Assembly (NCBI GenBank): GCA_019614645.1
Contig: JABWDB010000013.1
Span: 7,207,501-7,271,500 of the forward strand
DNA: 64,000 nt
Direction: 5' to 3'
Source: Stratiolaelaps scimitus
Lineage: Eukaryota; Arthropoda; Arachnida; Mesostigmata; Laelapidae
Shown here: piece by piece, positions 1-11,510 of the stretch
Position numbering within the stretch: position 1 is the first letter of the stretch
Layout of the letters: every line of letters begins with the position of its first letter
Position numbers and translations under genes: made by a program
Notes under the pieces: generated by a model
Seen by the model: the letters and a program-made list of their open reading frames with translations, nothing else
What the model was told of the DNA's origin: nothing
Database searches by the model: none

Positions 1-128
1 AAAACAGGTTGTTTCAATTTCCCAGAGAAGGCCGGCTGCGCGCCGTCGAGATGGTGGCAGCGCCAACGGCATCGAGGCAGCAGCCTTTATTATTTCTCTC
101 AGCACGACCACCCGAGGGAACTACTCAC

Positions 129-323
129 CCGCGAATAATCTCACGCCGCGACCGCAGCCGGCACGGCAACCCGATACCCGCAAGTGAACGCGCGAGCAAC
201 ACCTGTTGATACGCAGCGAAGTGTAGTGCAAGTGTGCGACGACCCTCAGTGGGAGTCAAGCTAAGGGCGATGGTGATTTGGTGGATGAATGGACACCAAC
301 GTCTTTCGCAGTAGGTGATAGCA
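129..323 (-). CDS. candidate internal coding exon, unknown protein
   Basis: An open frame of 64 codons lies between an acceptor-like site (a pyrimidine-rich stretch ending CCCAG) and a strong donor (CGG followed by GTGAGT). The exon starts and ends in phase 2. The peptide includes CERRWCPFIHQ and LALHFAAYQQVLLARSLAG, and third positions favour C/G. I recognise no family. The phase-2 start agrees with the phase-2 end of the upstream minus-strand candidate at 1061-1143, so the two could be consecutive exons. The frame alone is not statistically decisive and no homology can be shown. Confidence 0.3.
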
Positions 324-1060
324 CTGGGACTCGAGCGGGTCGAATGTGGCCTCGTATTCAAGTCGCCACCACCGCGGCGGAGGTCGAGCTCCGCTCGCGA
401 ACGGGATCATCTGACTCATCGTCTCTCCTCATTGGGATGTTACGTAGGAGAATATGAACAGAAATGCAGGCATGATCTGTACTCAGTTTCTAGTGAAATT
501 GTAACTTGTTGCTAAGCTGAAGCGGCTCATTCGCATAGACAAAAAACAGTTGCTGCAGAAGCGATGACAAAATGATCGCGCTCCACCACTCGGGACGAGA
601 AACCTTCAACAGTTTCACTGTAGAAGTGGCGTGAAGAAGTCGCCGGCGAAATATGCTCCTGCGCTGCGACGTGGCTATTCGAGCGCGCCCAACTTGGCGT
701 GCACTCGTGGATACGCAAATCCACCGAAATGGGAATCATGACAGTAAAGGAAATATCTCAGGTGAAATATTTCCTCGTTAGTTCTCAAAACTGTCTGATG
801 GTATTCGGACGATCACGTTGAAAATCGATTTGAATCGCCGACTGTTGGTACTATATCACAATAGCGAGGAGATAGGCGTTTGTCATTTGACTGAGTCACC
901 GACAGCCGAAGCTGAACATGGCTCCGAATGCAGATACCGCACTACCGACGATAGTGACTATTCAAGAGCAGTGTTATGTATAAATTACATTGATGTGTTT
1001 ATCCGTAGCTATCACTACATGTAGCTATTGTTCCTCTGGCCGCCACAATTAATCGCTTAC
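324..1060. other. no gene seen; possible intron
   Basis: There is no convincing coding frame. On the minus strand this interval would be an intron if the flanking candidate exons are real. It is mixed-composition sequence without notable repeats. Confidence 0.3.
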
Positions 1061-1143
1061 CCCGAAATGCCAATTAAGATTTGCTGAAGCTGTTGCTGTT
1101 TCTGTTGTTGAGGAGTTTCAAAGGGAATTGCGAGCGACGTTAT
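1061..1143 (-). CDS. candidate internal exon, glutamine-rich
   Basis: This segment is open in one frame from an acceptor-like TCGTAG at its 5' edge (an in-frame stop sits inside that putative intron end) to a strong donor, TCGGG followed by GTAAGC. It starts in phase 0 and ends in phase 2, 27 codons plus 2 nt. The peptide begins ITSLAIPFETPQQQKQQQ and continues LQQILIGISG. Mixed CAA and CAG codons suggest a selected glutamine-rich stretch, not a fresh repeat. Such segments are common in arthropod regulatory proteins, but I cannot name this one. It probably belongs with the minus-strand candidates at 129-323 and 4047-4153, although an unseen exon would be needed to fix the phase from 4047. Confidence 0.4.
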
Positions 1144-1169
1144 CTACGATTCGAAAATATGCAATAAAC

Positions 1170-1188
1170 ATATATATATATATATATA
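1170..1188. repeat. (AT)n microsatellite
   Basis: A pure AT dinucleotide run just 5' (minus sense) of the candidate exon at 1061-1143. Confidence 0.9.
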
Positions 1189-1270
1189 GATAGACACGCC
1201 AACTGAAGCCTACTTTATTATACAGTTGAGATCTGCATTAACGCGCCACAGCAAAAGTCCGGTGTCTCAA

Positions 1271-1282
1271 CCCCCCCCACAC

Positions 1283-1331
<49 letters not shown>

Positions 1332-1337
1332 CACACA
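1271..1337. repeat. compound C-run / (CA)n / (TA)n microsatellite
   Basis: Eight cytosines are followed by CA repeats, about 13 TA repeats and then CA again. The tyrosine/isoleucine and cysteine/valine peptides translated across it are artefacts of the repeat. Confidence 0.95.
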
Positions 1338-4046
1338 ACCGCTAAACAATACATAATACATTCGTGCGCTATAATTTTGGCCCTCATCAGAGATGTTCTT
1401 TCTCTCTCTCTCTCTCGTCATGAGGTGATTTTTTTTCTCTGATATCATTTCTATTCTTTTTACCATACCATCATCTCCGACTCGTGTCGCTATCAGACCC
1501 CTGTCCAGCCGAAGGCTCAGAGTCATCTCGTCATGAACGATAGCAGATAGTCGCACTGGTGGTAGTCGTCGTCGTAATAGTAGTTTCTGCCCTATCCCCC
1601 TGTTTAAAGCCGCCATCACCTCGTCATAACCGCCGCGTATTCGAAAGCGATCATCTATCTGTCCGTCCGTCCATCCGTGCTCCTTCTGCTGCTGCTGTTA
1701 CTGCCGCTGGTGGTTTCTATTTTTTTTTGCTGTTGTTGTTATGTGCCCTACGATGTTCCCTCTTCAATCCATAATATGGCCGTTCGTTCTACCGCAGCGA
1801 GCCGCGAACATCCACTGCTTTTTCTAGCGTGGAGGCTGGCGGCCATCAAATCAGCATTGCCATCAGTGCCGAGCGTCACTTTGGCACTCCGTCGCGGTTG
1901 CTGCTGCTGCTGCTGCTACTGATGCTACTGCCGCCGCTAGAGCGACGAGCAAGAACAGTCGCTCCGCTATTTCATTCCATTTCGAGCTGTTGTTGCTACG
2001 GCGGCGACGGCGGCGGCGGCCGATCGGACTTCAAGCGACGTCGGCTCGCCTTGTCCACAGCTGCACGACTCGTGTTCTCCACGTTGCCGTCATAATCAGC
2101 CACGTCGCTGTCGAGTCAATGGCCGTTGGTCGCCTGACTCGTGAGCCATGAGGCCGCGCTCTCCCTCGACGTCAATCACATCGCCGTCGACGTCGGCCAA
2201 TCAGCGTCGAGCCACATTCGGGGCCCCGCCTCCAGCTCCAGCCAGGTCTCGGCATTGCCAGCAACCAGCACCGACCAGCATCAGCGATTGTTGGCACAAA
2301 GCGGACGAACGCTGTGCGGCGTAGCAACGACGCCGAGGCTTAGCCACCCTCGCGGATGGCGATGATGGCTTTAGCTGGACCCATCCGCCAATCGGCTCGG
2401 TCTTTTCACGATGACCGACTCGAGCACAACGCTGCCACACACAGACACACGCACACAAGCGACTGTGTAATAGCGTTGCTGCTGTGCGCTGTGTATCCGT
2501 CACTTCGGCTACTGCTGGACGTTTTCGCAGGAGGCTACTACTCTGACCGTTCATCTCAGCGGCCACCTTTGTCGGGCCAACACCACTATGAGATGATGGT
2601 CATAAGGGAGTTGTTGCAGCGCTTGCCGTCAACTACTGTTGCGGCCACTACCGTTGCCAGCCGTAAAAGTCAACATCGCTGCTCTCGTTTTGTGGCTGCT
2701 GTTGCTGCGGCGGCCGCCGCCGTTGCTACTCTATCGAGCCGCTGAATTCGGTCGATGCAGAACAACATACGAGCGGTGATTGCAGCGTTTGGGGTCCGTT
2801 CGGCTGACGCACTCATCGCCGCCGCCGCCGCCGCCGCCACCGTCACCATTTTGTTTGCTTGTTATTGAATAGCGAGTTGATGTCGCCCCCCCCGCCCGGA
2901 GTCTTCGAGCGGAGCAAGTTGTCTACGATTTGGAGACTGGGCACGACATAAGCAAGGACGAGAAAGTGTGATAGACACAGAGAAACATAACTATAAAGGC
3001 TGTGACAGTAACAGCAGCATCTGGAAAATCTACGAACAGAAACAGCAACACCAGCAGTTTCACTGCACTTCTTAAGCTACTCCTCTGGCTACGAGTGCTT
3101 CTTTGGGATGTTTCTACTACTAGCCTGCCACTGTCTCATCTGTGACAAGAACGGCAGCAAGAAAGTGCTTCGCGAGCGAGCGAGCTTGCTGCATTGAAAC
3201 GAGCGAGAAAAACGGTCGCCGTTGACTGGCCCGCGTCACTCATCTCCAACAACGACACGGAGGGCTCATGCAAGAAGCCGTATCGACGATGAAGATGAAT
3301 TCGGCACGACGACGCTTGAACGGGCAGGCCGACAAACAGGGGAGGGACCCGACAAATCGGCATGGCGACCCCCAACAAGACAGCAAGTCTGCGCCAAGAA
3401 CTCGAACATTGAGTTTCTCGCTCTCTCTCTCTCTCTCTCTCACTGACTCTCTGTTGGCTCGGCGTTTGGATGATGGTAACAGCGATAGCGGCATACGATC
3501 TCTTGGCCACCAACTCGCGCCACAACCCTATATATTTCTTTCTACTGCCGTCATTGTCGTGGCTGCACTTGCTGCCGTGGCGTGCTTAGACCGAAGTAGG
3601 CTGGATCTGGATGGTCGCCGATGACGATGCCGTCGGCCAGTCGCTGCTGCTGCTGCCGCTGGATGAGATGAGCCGGCACCGACGGTCCAACCGCATCACT
3701 GACTGACTGGAGCTCCGCCGCCGCCTCCGCTGCTGCTGCTTCGGCCCGTTGAGCGTCAGCAGCGAACCGACACCACTGACGCTGGCTGGTTCGTCTAACG
3801 TTGGCGTCGCAGCCGCTGACGCTGCTAGGCTTGTAGCCGCTGCCGGTAGAGGCGTCAGCGTCGCGGCACCGTGCTGCGCCAGCGGCGGCAGCAGCGGCGG
3901 CGGCTGTAGTAGCAGCAGCAGCCGCCGCCGCCGCCGCTGGAGTAGAGTGAACAGAGTGTGGGAACGCTCCCAGAAAGAATCACGCTTTGTTTTTGCGCAT
4001 TCCCGCTGCGTATACTCGTCGCTCTGGCAGCGGCGAGCACACTCAC

Positions 4047-4153
4047 CGTCTGCACTTCACTTGATTTGACTTGATCGCCGCCGCCGCGTTCACCGAGTCA
4101 CCAGCCAGCCCGAGCTGCCACTTGAGCAGTAGCAGCAACAGCAGCAGCAGCAT
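4047..4153 (-). CDS. candidate first coding exon with signal peptide
   Basis: The ATG at 4151-4153 (minus strand) opens a 35-codon frame. It begins with methionine and nine leucines, then KWQLGLAGDSVNAAAAIKSN and QVKCR, and runs into a strong donor (GACG followed by GTGAGTGTG), ending in phase 2. A hydrophobic core followed by small residues at a plausible cleavage point (GLAG) is what a secretory signal peptide looks like, so the product would enter the ER. The leucine and alanine runs are partly encoded by CTG and GCG repeats, which is the main caution. Downstream exons would lie at lower coordinates; 1061-1143 and 129-323 are the best candidates. Confidence 0.4.
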
Positions 4154-4317
4154 GAGCAACGGTGGCTAGTTGGTCTTCAATGCACCGAGCGTTTCGGGGC
4201 GCGCCGGCAAGCAGTAAGCCAGATGCAAACTGGACGTGTCAGTTGGTCAGACAGCTTGGACGATCTGGCCAGCTCTAGAAACACATTCCCTCAGCATGAA
4301 CGAACATCAGAAAACAC

Positions 4318-4346
4318 CCAACCAACCAACCAACCAACCAACCAAC
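4318..4346. repeat. (CCAA)n tetranucleotide repeat
   Basis: About seven copies of a CCAA unit, degrading into CCGA at the 3' end. Confidence 0.9.
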
Positions 4347-4633
4347 CGACCGACCCAGCGACGGACTGGCGAACGAACGCACGGGAGACACTTCGGCTGG
4401 GGGCTCCGTCCTTATATCATGGGCGGACTGGTATCATCAATATGAGCAGCAACACTCACAGTTAGACATGCAGTATATAGAGCGGCAAACGAACGATGAT
4501 CGGGCTGGCTCTTCTGCTTCGGCCAGCGTCAACGGGACGTGCTCATTGCTACGATTGCTGCAGAAGTCTCCGGAGGGGCGACGGGAGTGGGATGTAATGG
4601 GGTTCAACGAGAGAGAAGACAACGAAGCTCTTG

Positions 4634-4677
4634 TTGAAGATCTATCTCTCTCTCTAGAGAGAGAGAGAGATCTTCAA
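4634..4677. repeat. 44-bp near-perfect palindrome, (CT)n/(GA)n core
   Basis: The outer arms TTGAAGATCT and AGATCTTCAA are perfect reverse complements. The core is a CT run meeting a GA run, with one mismatch across the dyad. It could extrude as a cruciform or form a long hairpin in RNA. Confidence 0.85.
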
Positions 4678-4841
4678 GAGAGAGACGGCCGGCAACTAAC
4701 TGCCCTTTCGGACCGCAGCGCAAAGATTAGACCATTCCGCCGGCCGACACGACACCTCCGGCTTCCCGCTCGATTCTCAATGTTCTGTCCCTGCGTCCGC
4801 TATCACGACAACGAGTGGTCGTATAATACCTCCACACTCAC

Positions 4842-5029
4842 GCACGTGGTCGCCTACCCTCACAGGTGTATATGGGGAAAATAAATAGTGAAGCTGCTGT
4901 CGTGGGGCAGCACATTGGAGCTCATTGAAGTCAGGCTTGTCCCGGACGGTGGCTGGATTGAATTCTAGCTTGAATTGCCGGGTTTCTTGAACCCTGGACT
5001 TCAACAGGATGACCAGAATGTCTAGGACG
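4842..5029 (-). CDS. candidate internal coding exon, unknown protein
   Basis: The acceptor is pyrimidine-rich and ends ATCTTCAG; the donor is GTGC followed by GTGAGTGTG. The exon is 188 nt, phase 2 in and phase 1 out, 62 codons open. It starts VLDILVILLKSRVQETRQFK and later reads DKPDFNELQCAAPRQQL. Third positions are strongly C/G. An alternative donor (CACCT followed by GTGAGG) lies slightly upstream. No family is recognised. It is 5' of the signal-peptide exon at 4047 on the same strand, so it would belong to a different transcript or to an alternative start. Confidence 0.35.
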
Positions 5030-6687
5030 CTGAAGATGACAAGTAATGCGCGAATAACTACATGCAACAACAGCAACGGAGTTTAGCGCAGGCACATACT
5101 AAGACAATGAATAATTGAAGGGCTGGCTGGCTGAATGATCGAGTGCGAGGAGCCGAGGCGTCTACTTTCCTTCAAGTTTTTCTTGGTCTTTACCCAGCAG
5201 ACTCAATGGCAATAGCAACAACAACAACAACATCAGCACTGTGTTCTCGCTGCTGATCGTTGATCTTCAATCTGCATCGTTTGGACTGAGATGATCTTTA
5301 CTTGGTGGCTGCGTTTTTTGCTGCGGCAGCTGCTGTTGTTGTTGTTGCAATGCTCGTTGCTTAGTGCAACCTGTTGTTGTTGCTGCTGTTGCTGTCGGTC
5401 TCTTTAGCATCTCCTGTGCACTAGATTACTGTTCAGATCATCGTTGGGTTGGTTGGCGTGTAGCGCTGATGAGGCACTGATTGGGTGATGATAACACGGT
5501 CTGTCGCGAACCGGTACGGCCGTCAGGGCTACATAATCGTGGCGGACAATGCGCCACTGAAATCTAAGTAGCCAATCGGCTAAGCGAGGTGGCCCTAAAC
5601 CTCCTCTATAGAATTAGCACAGTGGCCAAGGCGTTGTCAGATACCAACGTAACTTCGACTATGTATACAATTGGTGGCCCACTTTGTATCTCAGACAAGC
5701 TGACCACCAACTGTACGGAACTGTGAGAATATTGCTGTGCAGCGAAAGTTTGACTGATTGTACCAGACTATCGATGTCGTAGAATCGAATACGGCGCAAC
5801 GTAAAAAAAAGTTTTGGACCTGCTGTGGCTACTTCTGTCCACGGTCTAAGTAATTCACAGGCAACATTTTGGTGTATTTTTTCATAAGACGGGCGCCTTC
5901 GATTTTGTCCGCGGTCTGCGACGATTATCTGCTCTCTCTCTCTCCCACGCGTGGAGACACAGCCATAGAACATAGATGCCGATATCGTTACCAAACTAGC
6001 GGGTAATGCCGCTAGAGGACATTGTTCATCGCAGACGTAAACAGGCACGTCCGCAGTCGCCAACATAAATCGAATCTTCTGAGAGTGAACTGTCTATCCG
6101 AAATGTGCGCTGAGCTAGGCGCCCTCCCACGAAGAACACTGAAGTTTAACCTTATAGGCTATTTCTTCACTGCGCAGCAGCTTTAGATCTTATTCGATTT
6201 TGCACTAGCGCCGATGCGTATCAGCTTATCGCATTCAGGATCTATGGAGGTAGATTCTAGCGAAATGCTCCAAAATCCTTACACTATATATATATATATA
6301 CCTCATTAAATGTATTCTGTTGTACTAAAATGGTATGTGCAAGATGAAAAATGATCCGGAGACATTCATGTATATATACATTTGAACATATCGGCAATGT
6401 CATTTGTGCTATACAAGCAAAAACTAAATATAGTTACTCACATGCGTTTGTTAGGCCATTAATAAATGGAAATGATTATATTACAACTTTTACAATTTTA
6501 AACAATTTCAAATCATTGAGAAACATTTGTTCATCGATCATTTGAAATGGTCACATTTTCATCAGTACCTATGAAGGGGCAGTCCCATATCAGCACACAC
6601 GCCATAAGCGATATAAATACATAGGCATATTGTCAGTTTTCACCATAACACAAACATAGTAGTGTAATAATGTTTATTTACTTTCAG
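5030..6687. other. no gene supported
   Basis: CAA/GTT trinucleotide runs lie near 5215-5232 and 5334-5395, and a TA run at 6282-6301. A 135-codon minus-strand frame spans 5659-6066 (peptide includes FFTLRRIRFYDIDSLVQSV) without a strong start or splice signals. It is possible but unsupported. Confidence 0.35.
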
Positions 6688-6782
6688 GTGAGAAATGCAA
6701 CAAAGTTACAATACCTTCGAGTTCGTCCAACAGAGCCATCTGCCATTGTTCATGCATATATCGTAAAGGCAAATATATCCAC
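6688..6782 (+). CDS. candidate internal exon, frame ambiguous
   Basis: An excellent acceptor (ATTTACTTTCAG) precedes a 95-nt segment ending at CAC followed by GTGAGT. Two frames are open. One, read from phase 0, begins VRNATKLQYLRVRPTEPSAI. The other, entered after two bases, reads EKCNKVTIPSSSNRAICHCS and is cysteine-rich. The first AG is itself followed by GTGAGA and could instead be a donor. This ambiguity limits confidence. No family recognised. Confidence 0.3.
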
Positions 6783-8074
6783 GTGAGTAATACTCGAGCA
6801 GCGCAATACTTGACCGCGTTTGTACTGGATGATCATCCCGTCGGGGTCATGCAATCGTATACACACACACGTATATGATAGGTGTAAATAAAGCCGTTGA
6901 CCTTTTTCCGTTCGCCCTGCACATGAGGTAGACGTGTCTCAAAAATAGAGCTTTTCTTTTTCTCACACACACGCGTACACACATGGTAGTGCACCTCACG
7001 AGCGGTTGTAGAGAATGCGGCGCGTTGTGCCTTGATGTTTTGAGAATCGCAATGATAGAGCCAGTAAAGTAAACATGGTCATGGTGAAGTTGACAAATGA
7101 TATCTGTCGTTGACAACAACAAAAAAGCATAGAACGGGCGCGGCGCGCGTGGCGCAGAGCTCTCATGGACAAGAACAACAACAACCATGACAACAGCGAC
7201 AACAACAATCGCACAGCTGAGGCTGTCAAACAGAACACAGCAATGCTGTGTTTGAGCTGTGTTTCATCAAGTGTTTCTTAACATGAATGACAGAAGCTGT
7301 ATGAGCTCCATGATATGATTGTGCCGTGTAGCGAAGAGCCAGTCGTTGTAGTTGCAAGATGAATGTAAGTTATATGAAATATGGCTAGACATTAATACAA
7401 TACAATATCAATGCAATTCAAGACGACACGAAAAATCGTATAGCAACCTCCGACTGAATTTACTGTAGGTCAGCTGGGGATTTGCGCTGCTCAGAGATAG
7501 AGAGAGAGAGAGATGGGAGGAGAGGATTGCACATTCTGAATTTTGGGATCTTTGGGTGTCGAACGGGCAGCTGCTCTAAGCCATTTCACGGCTCGCGCCG
7601 TGCTTGCAAATGAACTAATATGACATATGTTGTAGCAGAAGTATTGTCTGCATGGTTGCCTATGGGAAAGCGGCACTTTAGAAACCACCCGGCATAGTGC
7701 AGTTCAGTGTTGGTCATGATAGTTTGTTTCTTACGGTATAATATAGGGTGGGACAAAAAGTGTATACTCTCCCTCGTCAGTGAGAACCGAGAATCTCATA
7801 TCAAACAGGAGGTGGCACGTTCGTAGATATCCTTTCATCAGTTGTTTTTATTATTATTGTTAGCTTCTGTGAGAGGGAATGTAAGATATTGAACAGGCTG
7901 TCTCTCTACAGGCATTATAGGAAATAAAACTTGTCTAATATATATATGAATGTATGCAACGCCACTGAAGACCGGCGTCTCACACGAAGCTATGTGCATC
8001 TAGATGTGTAATCGACACTCCGATCTTTCTCAAATCTGATCGTGTTTATATCAAACGAGAACGATGTACATACA

Positions 8075-8077
<3 letters not shown>

Positions 8078-8126
<49 letters not shown>
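8078..8126. repeat. (AT)n microsatellite
   Basis: A pure run of about 24 dinucleotides immediately upstream of the plus-strand candidate exon at 8225. Confidence 0.95.
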
Positions 8127-8128
<2 letters not shown>

Positions 8129-8224
8129 CTATATCTCAACAATAGTCAAATTACAAATAATACAAACCACTGTGCAGAGCATCATACCCAGACGCCAGCA
8201 GCAGCAGCAAGTCTGACCGAGCAG

Positions 8225-8379
8225 ATTCACCTGCGAACCAGTGAACCAGCGAGAAACCAGGACTGTTTTATCAAATCGGCCGCAAAACTCAGACAGACGT
8301 GCTCACCAGATAGACGGTTGGAAATGAACGTAACGTGTAATCCCGCCTTTGAAGTGCACAGAGATACATTGATATTTGA
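8225..8379 (+). CDS. weak candidate internal exon
   Basis: An acceptor-like GAGCAG precedes 51 open codons ending at TTTGA followed by GTAAGT (phase 2 out). The peptide includes RNQDCFIKSAAKLRQ and RLEMNVTCNPAFEVHRD. The complementary strand also has open frames ending at a good donor (ATCTG followed by GTGAGC at about 8307), so the strand is uncertain. Confidence 0.25.
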
Positions 8380-9315
8380 GTAAGTCACGAGCAGAATATA
8401 TAACGGAAAAGTCTAGCGCCACCCTAGTTAACTCTGTTAACCCCATCCTGAAGCATACATTTAATTTCTCAGCACTCTGCAGGATTTATTGCGATTCGTG
8501 TTGAATGTACCCACATGGTCAACCAGACCCCGAAATGGACTTGCGTGATAGGGGTGGTATCAAGTCGTGAGCATAGACTGGGCCACAATGGTATCTATAT
8601 TTTTTGTTTTATTTCGCCTCGTTTACAACCATCACAACATCTCTCTCTCTCAATCTCTCTCTTTCTCTCATAATAAGTGGCTTCCACGAGGTACACAGCA
8701 AATGATGAAATAGATACCGCCGGTAGAAACTGGCGAGACACTCACAGCTAATGCACCGCCTATTGTTGATGTTGCACTGACCATATGAGGGAATCCTCAT
8801 TAGGTGTTGTTGTGCTATTGCTATTAATTCTCCTCCTACGCGTTGGCCGTAACCATCATTTATGATTCTTCATTGTTTCGTGAATTTATGATGATGACGT
8901 TAAGTACTACGATTACTCATCGTGGCGGGAATAGTAATCGACGAGAATAGCTCTATTTACACCGGGTGCGGGCGGGGTGAGCTGGGGGGTTCAAACAGGA
9001 CCCCGTTACCCCTGATACCGCATCTGGCGTTGCCATCCAAACCGTGTGAACGAATTGCCGTTCGACGCTAACCGTCTTCCTCGTTTTATCAGATACTTGT
9101 TGAAGTCTCGACAGGAACATTTCGACGGAACAGACGAACGGGGGGGGGCTGTTCGACGGCAAACGGTGGCTACATACACACAGGTCTATCTATTTATCTA
9201 TGTATACACATGTTACGATGATTCACTATCACACGATTTTACATCAACAGCCATCTATCTGCCTGACTATCTCTCATCATCTGCTTGGTACTTCAGTGGC
9301 GTCGAACTGCGCAAC

Positions 9316-9379
9316 ATGGCGGCCAAGTCCGAGTGGAAATCTGTGCCAGTTTCATTTGACTATCCGAACGCCGCTCGGT
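9316..9379 (+). CDS. candidate first coding exon (MAAKSEWKS...)
   Basis: An ATG in a good Kozak-like context (GCAACATGG) opens MAAKSEWKSVPVSFDYPNAA, then an arginine codon, and meets GTAAGT. The stretch is short, so the call rests on the start context and donor. The upstream frame stays open to about 9046. No family recognised. Confidence 0.28.
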
Positions 9380-10128
9380 GTAAGTGTGCTGCTGATTGCA
9401 TTAAGCGCGAATAATGCGCGGCTAACAGCCGTCCAATTACAGGGAGCACGGGGGAATTGTGCAGCCGACAACAGCTAGACAGCTGAGTGGCCAGAATTAT
9501 TATACGGTGCATAGAGAAGAGTTGAAAAGCAAGTCGAAACTCGCCGGCGAGCAGGCAAACAAACACATGGAACAACAATTTGCATCAGCCGTACAGTTAT
9601 TACTAATTATTGGTATTGTTATCATTATACGCATTTGTAAATTGTAATGATGATATGGAAAATTGTCAATCATTGAAGTTGTTGTCAGTGACACGCAAAC
9701 TAAGAGCCACTATATGTGGTCAAGAGCTTCAGCGCCGCTCAAGTTCGGCGTCTGTGATTCGATCCGAACGGTCCATCTTCAAGGCTACTCCCCTATGCGG
9801 AATGATTTTGGAGACCTACCTCCGAACCTTTGGCTTGGTGTAACCGAATTCGACACGAACGTAGATCCTCTCATCGTCTGTTTGTAACTTGCATGACTCA
9901 GCTTGAACACGACTTCCTAGTCACTTGTGATACTTATGGAAGTCTTTCAACTTGAAAGCGGGAACAAATGCAAGGTATAAGTACACTGTGGGACCAGATC
10001 ATACAGATTTAGGTTTAGCTTAGTAGCTAGATGTATGAAACGCAAGTGCTACATCCACAATGCTATGATTTGTATTTATGCCACTCGATGCCTTCCAGCC
10101 AATGGAGCACTCGGGGCTTCGTTCTTAC

Positions 10129-10173
10129 CATTGAGCGAGCTCGTACGTCATCCATGTCGTCGAATTGCAACAC
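10129..10173 (-). CDS. candidate 15-codon micro-exon
   Basis: Between an AG (GTGTAG) and a good donor (CAATG followed by GTAAGA) lie exactly 15 open codons encoding VLQFDDMDDVRARSM, phase 0 at both ends. The acidic peptide looks protein-like and an in-frame stop lies directly inside the upstream intron. An internal ATG with G at +4 could alternatively make it a first exon. It is short, so chance is a real possibility. Confidence 0.3.
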
Positions 10174-10713
10174 CTACACTTTGTATATATATATATATAA
10201 TCTAAGCGCATCGATTGTATGAATGAACATAGACAATGCCCACGATGGTGTATACACCTGGGGCGTATAGACCTATACGGTATCTTTTGTACGCTCAACA
10301 CGCCGCCTTGAGAATCGTCCCCTCATTCGAAGCGTCCAGAGCCCTATCATTTACCGACTAAGTCTGCCTATCTCGCGATCATAGCTAAATAGATCCATGA
10401 TGATATTGCGGATCCACGTGGAGGCGTCGTCTGTCAATCGTGATACTTCAGGCTCCACTCAGCCGTTTCGAGCGGAACGGCCAACAGCGTCCGTTTGCGC
10501 CAGTGGACCGTGGATCGGTGCCAAACGCAGCATTGTTTGCAGTCCCCACTCGCCCTGCACCTCCACTCGCCTGCCTATATCGTGGGGTCCGTCTAACCGT
10601 AGGCGGCCCATCTCATCAAGAACGAGCCAACAAGGAAACGTCGGGGGTCGATCAGCTGCCGTCCGACAGCCGCGGTCAGCTCTGACGACGAACGTGGTCG
10701 AATGTCCAATCCG

Positions 10714-10730
10714 CCCCCCCCCCCCCCCCC
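10714..10730 (+). repeat. 17-nt cytosine homopolymer
   Basis: An uninterrupted C run; length calls here are unreliable, and frames crossing it should not be trusted. Confidence 0.9.
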
Positions 10731-11440
10731 GTTGCGGTTGTCCCGTTACAAAAGTGCGGTAAGTTTTTTTTTCTCCCCTTGAATTGGGTTGTAGCAGGAA
10801 GACGAGAGACCAACGGATACAATCGGCTCATCGAGGGGCTGCCAGACTCTGGTTGCGGTGGTGGCGGCGATGTTGCTACTGCCTCAGCATAGCGGAACCG
10901 TTGTGCCCGTTGTTAAACGACCGCAAACCGGAAAGCGATTGTGGTTTTGGGGTTTCGCCGTCGACGTCAACGACTCGTCTGTGAATGCATCTACATAATG
11001 GTAGCGTTATTATTATTATTATTACTATTATTGTTGTTGTTGTTGTTGCTGTTGCTCTTATGATTACTACGCCTGCTGTTATACAGCTGCTCGGCACACG
11101 ATATTCGACCCACTAATAATGCATCAGTTCTCGTAATTGACCACGATATCGACACCTGTCTAATCTTGGATTTCCCCACAACTCCTCTCTGACCCGACAC
11201 TTTCCGTAAGTGCAGATTATGCCGTCCCGTCAGCTGTGTCCAGCGTGCGGAGGTGGCGGGATCTCCACTATTGCCGCGCTGAAATTCGTTGCCGGCCTTA
11301 ACTTTCAGAAGGCATTGTAGCACTGCATTTGCGTTCGATTCCGTCAGATATTCGATAAATCCAAACTAATGAGGAGACCTGATTGAGGGCATTCGTTTCT
11401 GATGGGCACTTGTTCGTAATACAAGAGACGAGAGAGTGAT

Positions 11441-11510
11441 ATATATGTAATACAATAAATATATATGTAATATATATATGTATAACTTATATATATGTAA
11501 TACAATAAAT
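11441..11510 (+). repeat. short direct repeat, period 50 bp
   Basis: The unit ATATATGTAATACAATAAAT occurs at 11441-11460 and again at 11491-11510, separated by related AT-rich sequence. Confidence 0.8.

Larger units (their letters stand above)
1144..4046. other. GC-rich, repeat-rich block; putative intron on minus strand
   Basis: The stretch holds a CT run (1399-1416), GCT/CTG and GCC/CCG trinucleotide runs (near 1680-1740, 1900-1930, 2815-2840 and 3640-3730), a second CT run (3421-3440) and very high CpG. Open frames of 60-130 codons occur on both strands, but they are mostly low complexity. A minus-strand stretch around 1430-1615 (peptide includes LSAIVHDEMTLSLRLDRGL) looks more protein-like but lacks clear matching splice sites. 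I cannot support a gene here. Confidence 0.4.

Noticed and set aside
10397..10762. 121-codon frame ending at a good donor (GTGCG followed by GTAAGT)
   Set aside because: It crosses a 17-C homopolymer whose length cannot be trusted, and the peptide is serine/arginine/proline-rich.
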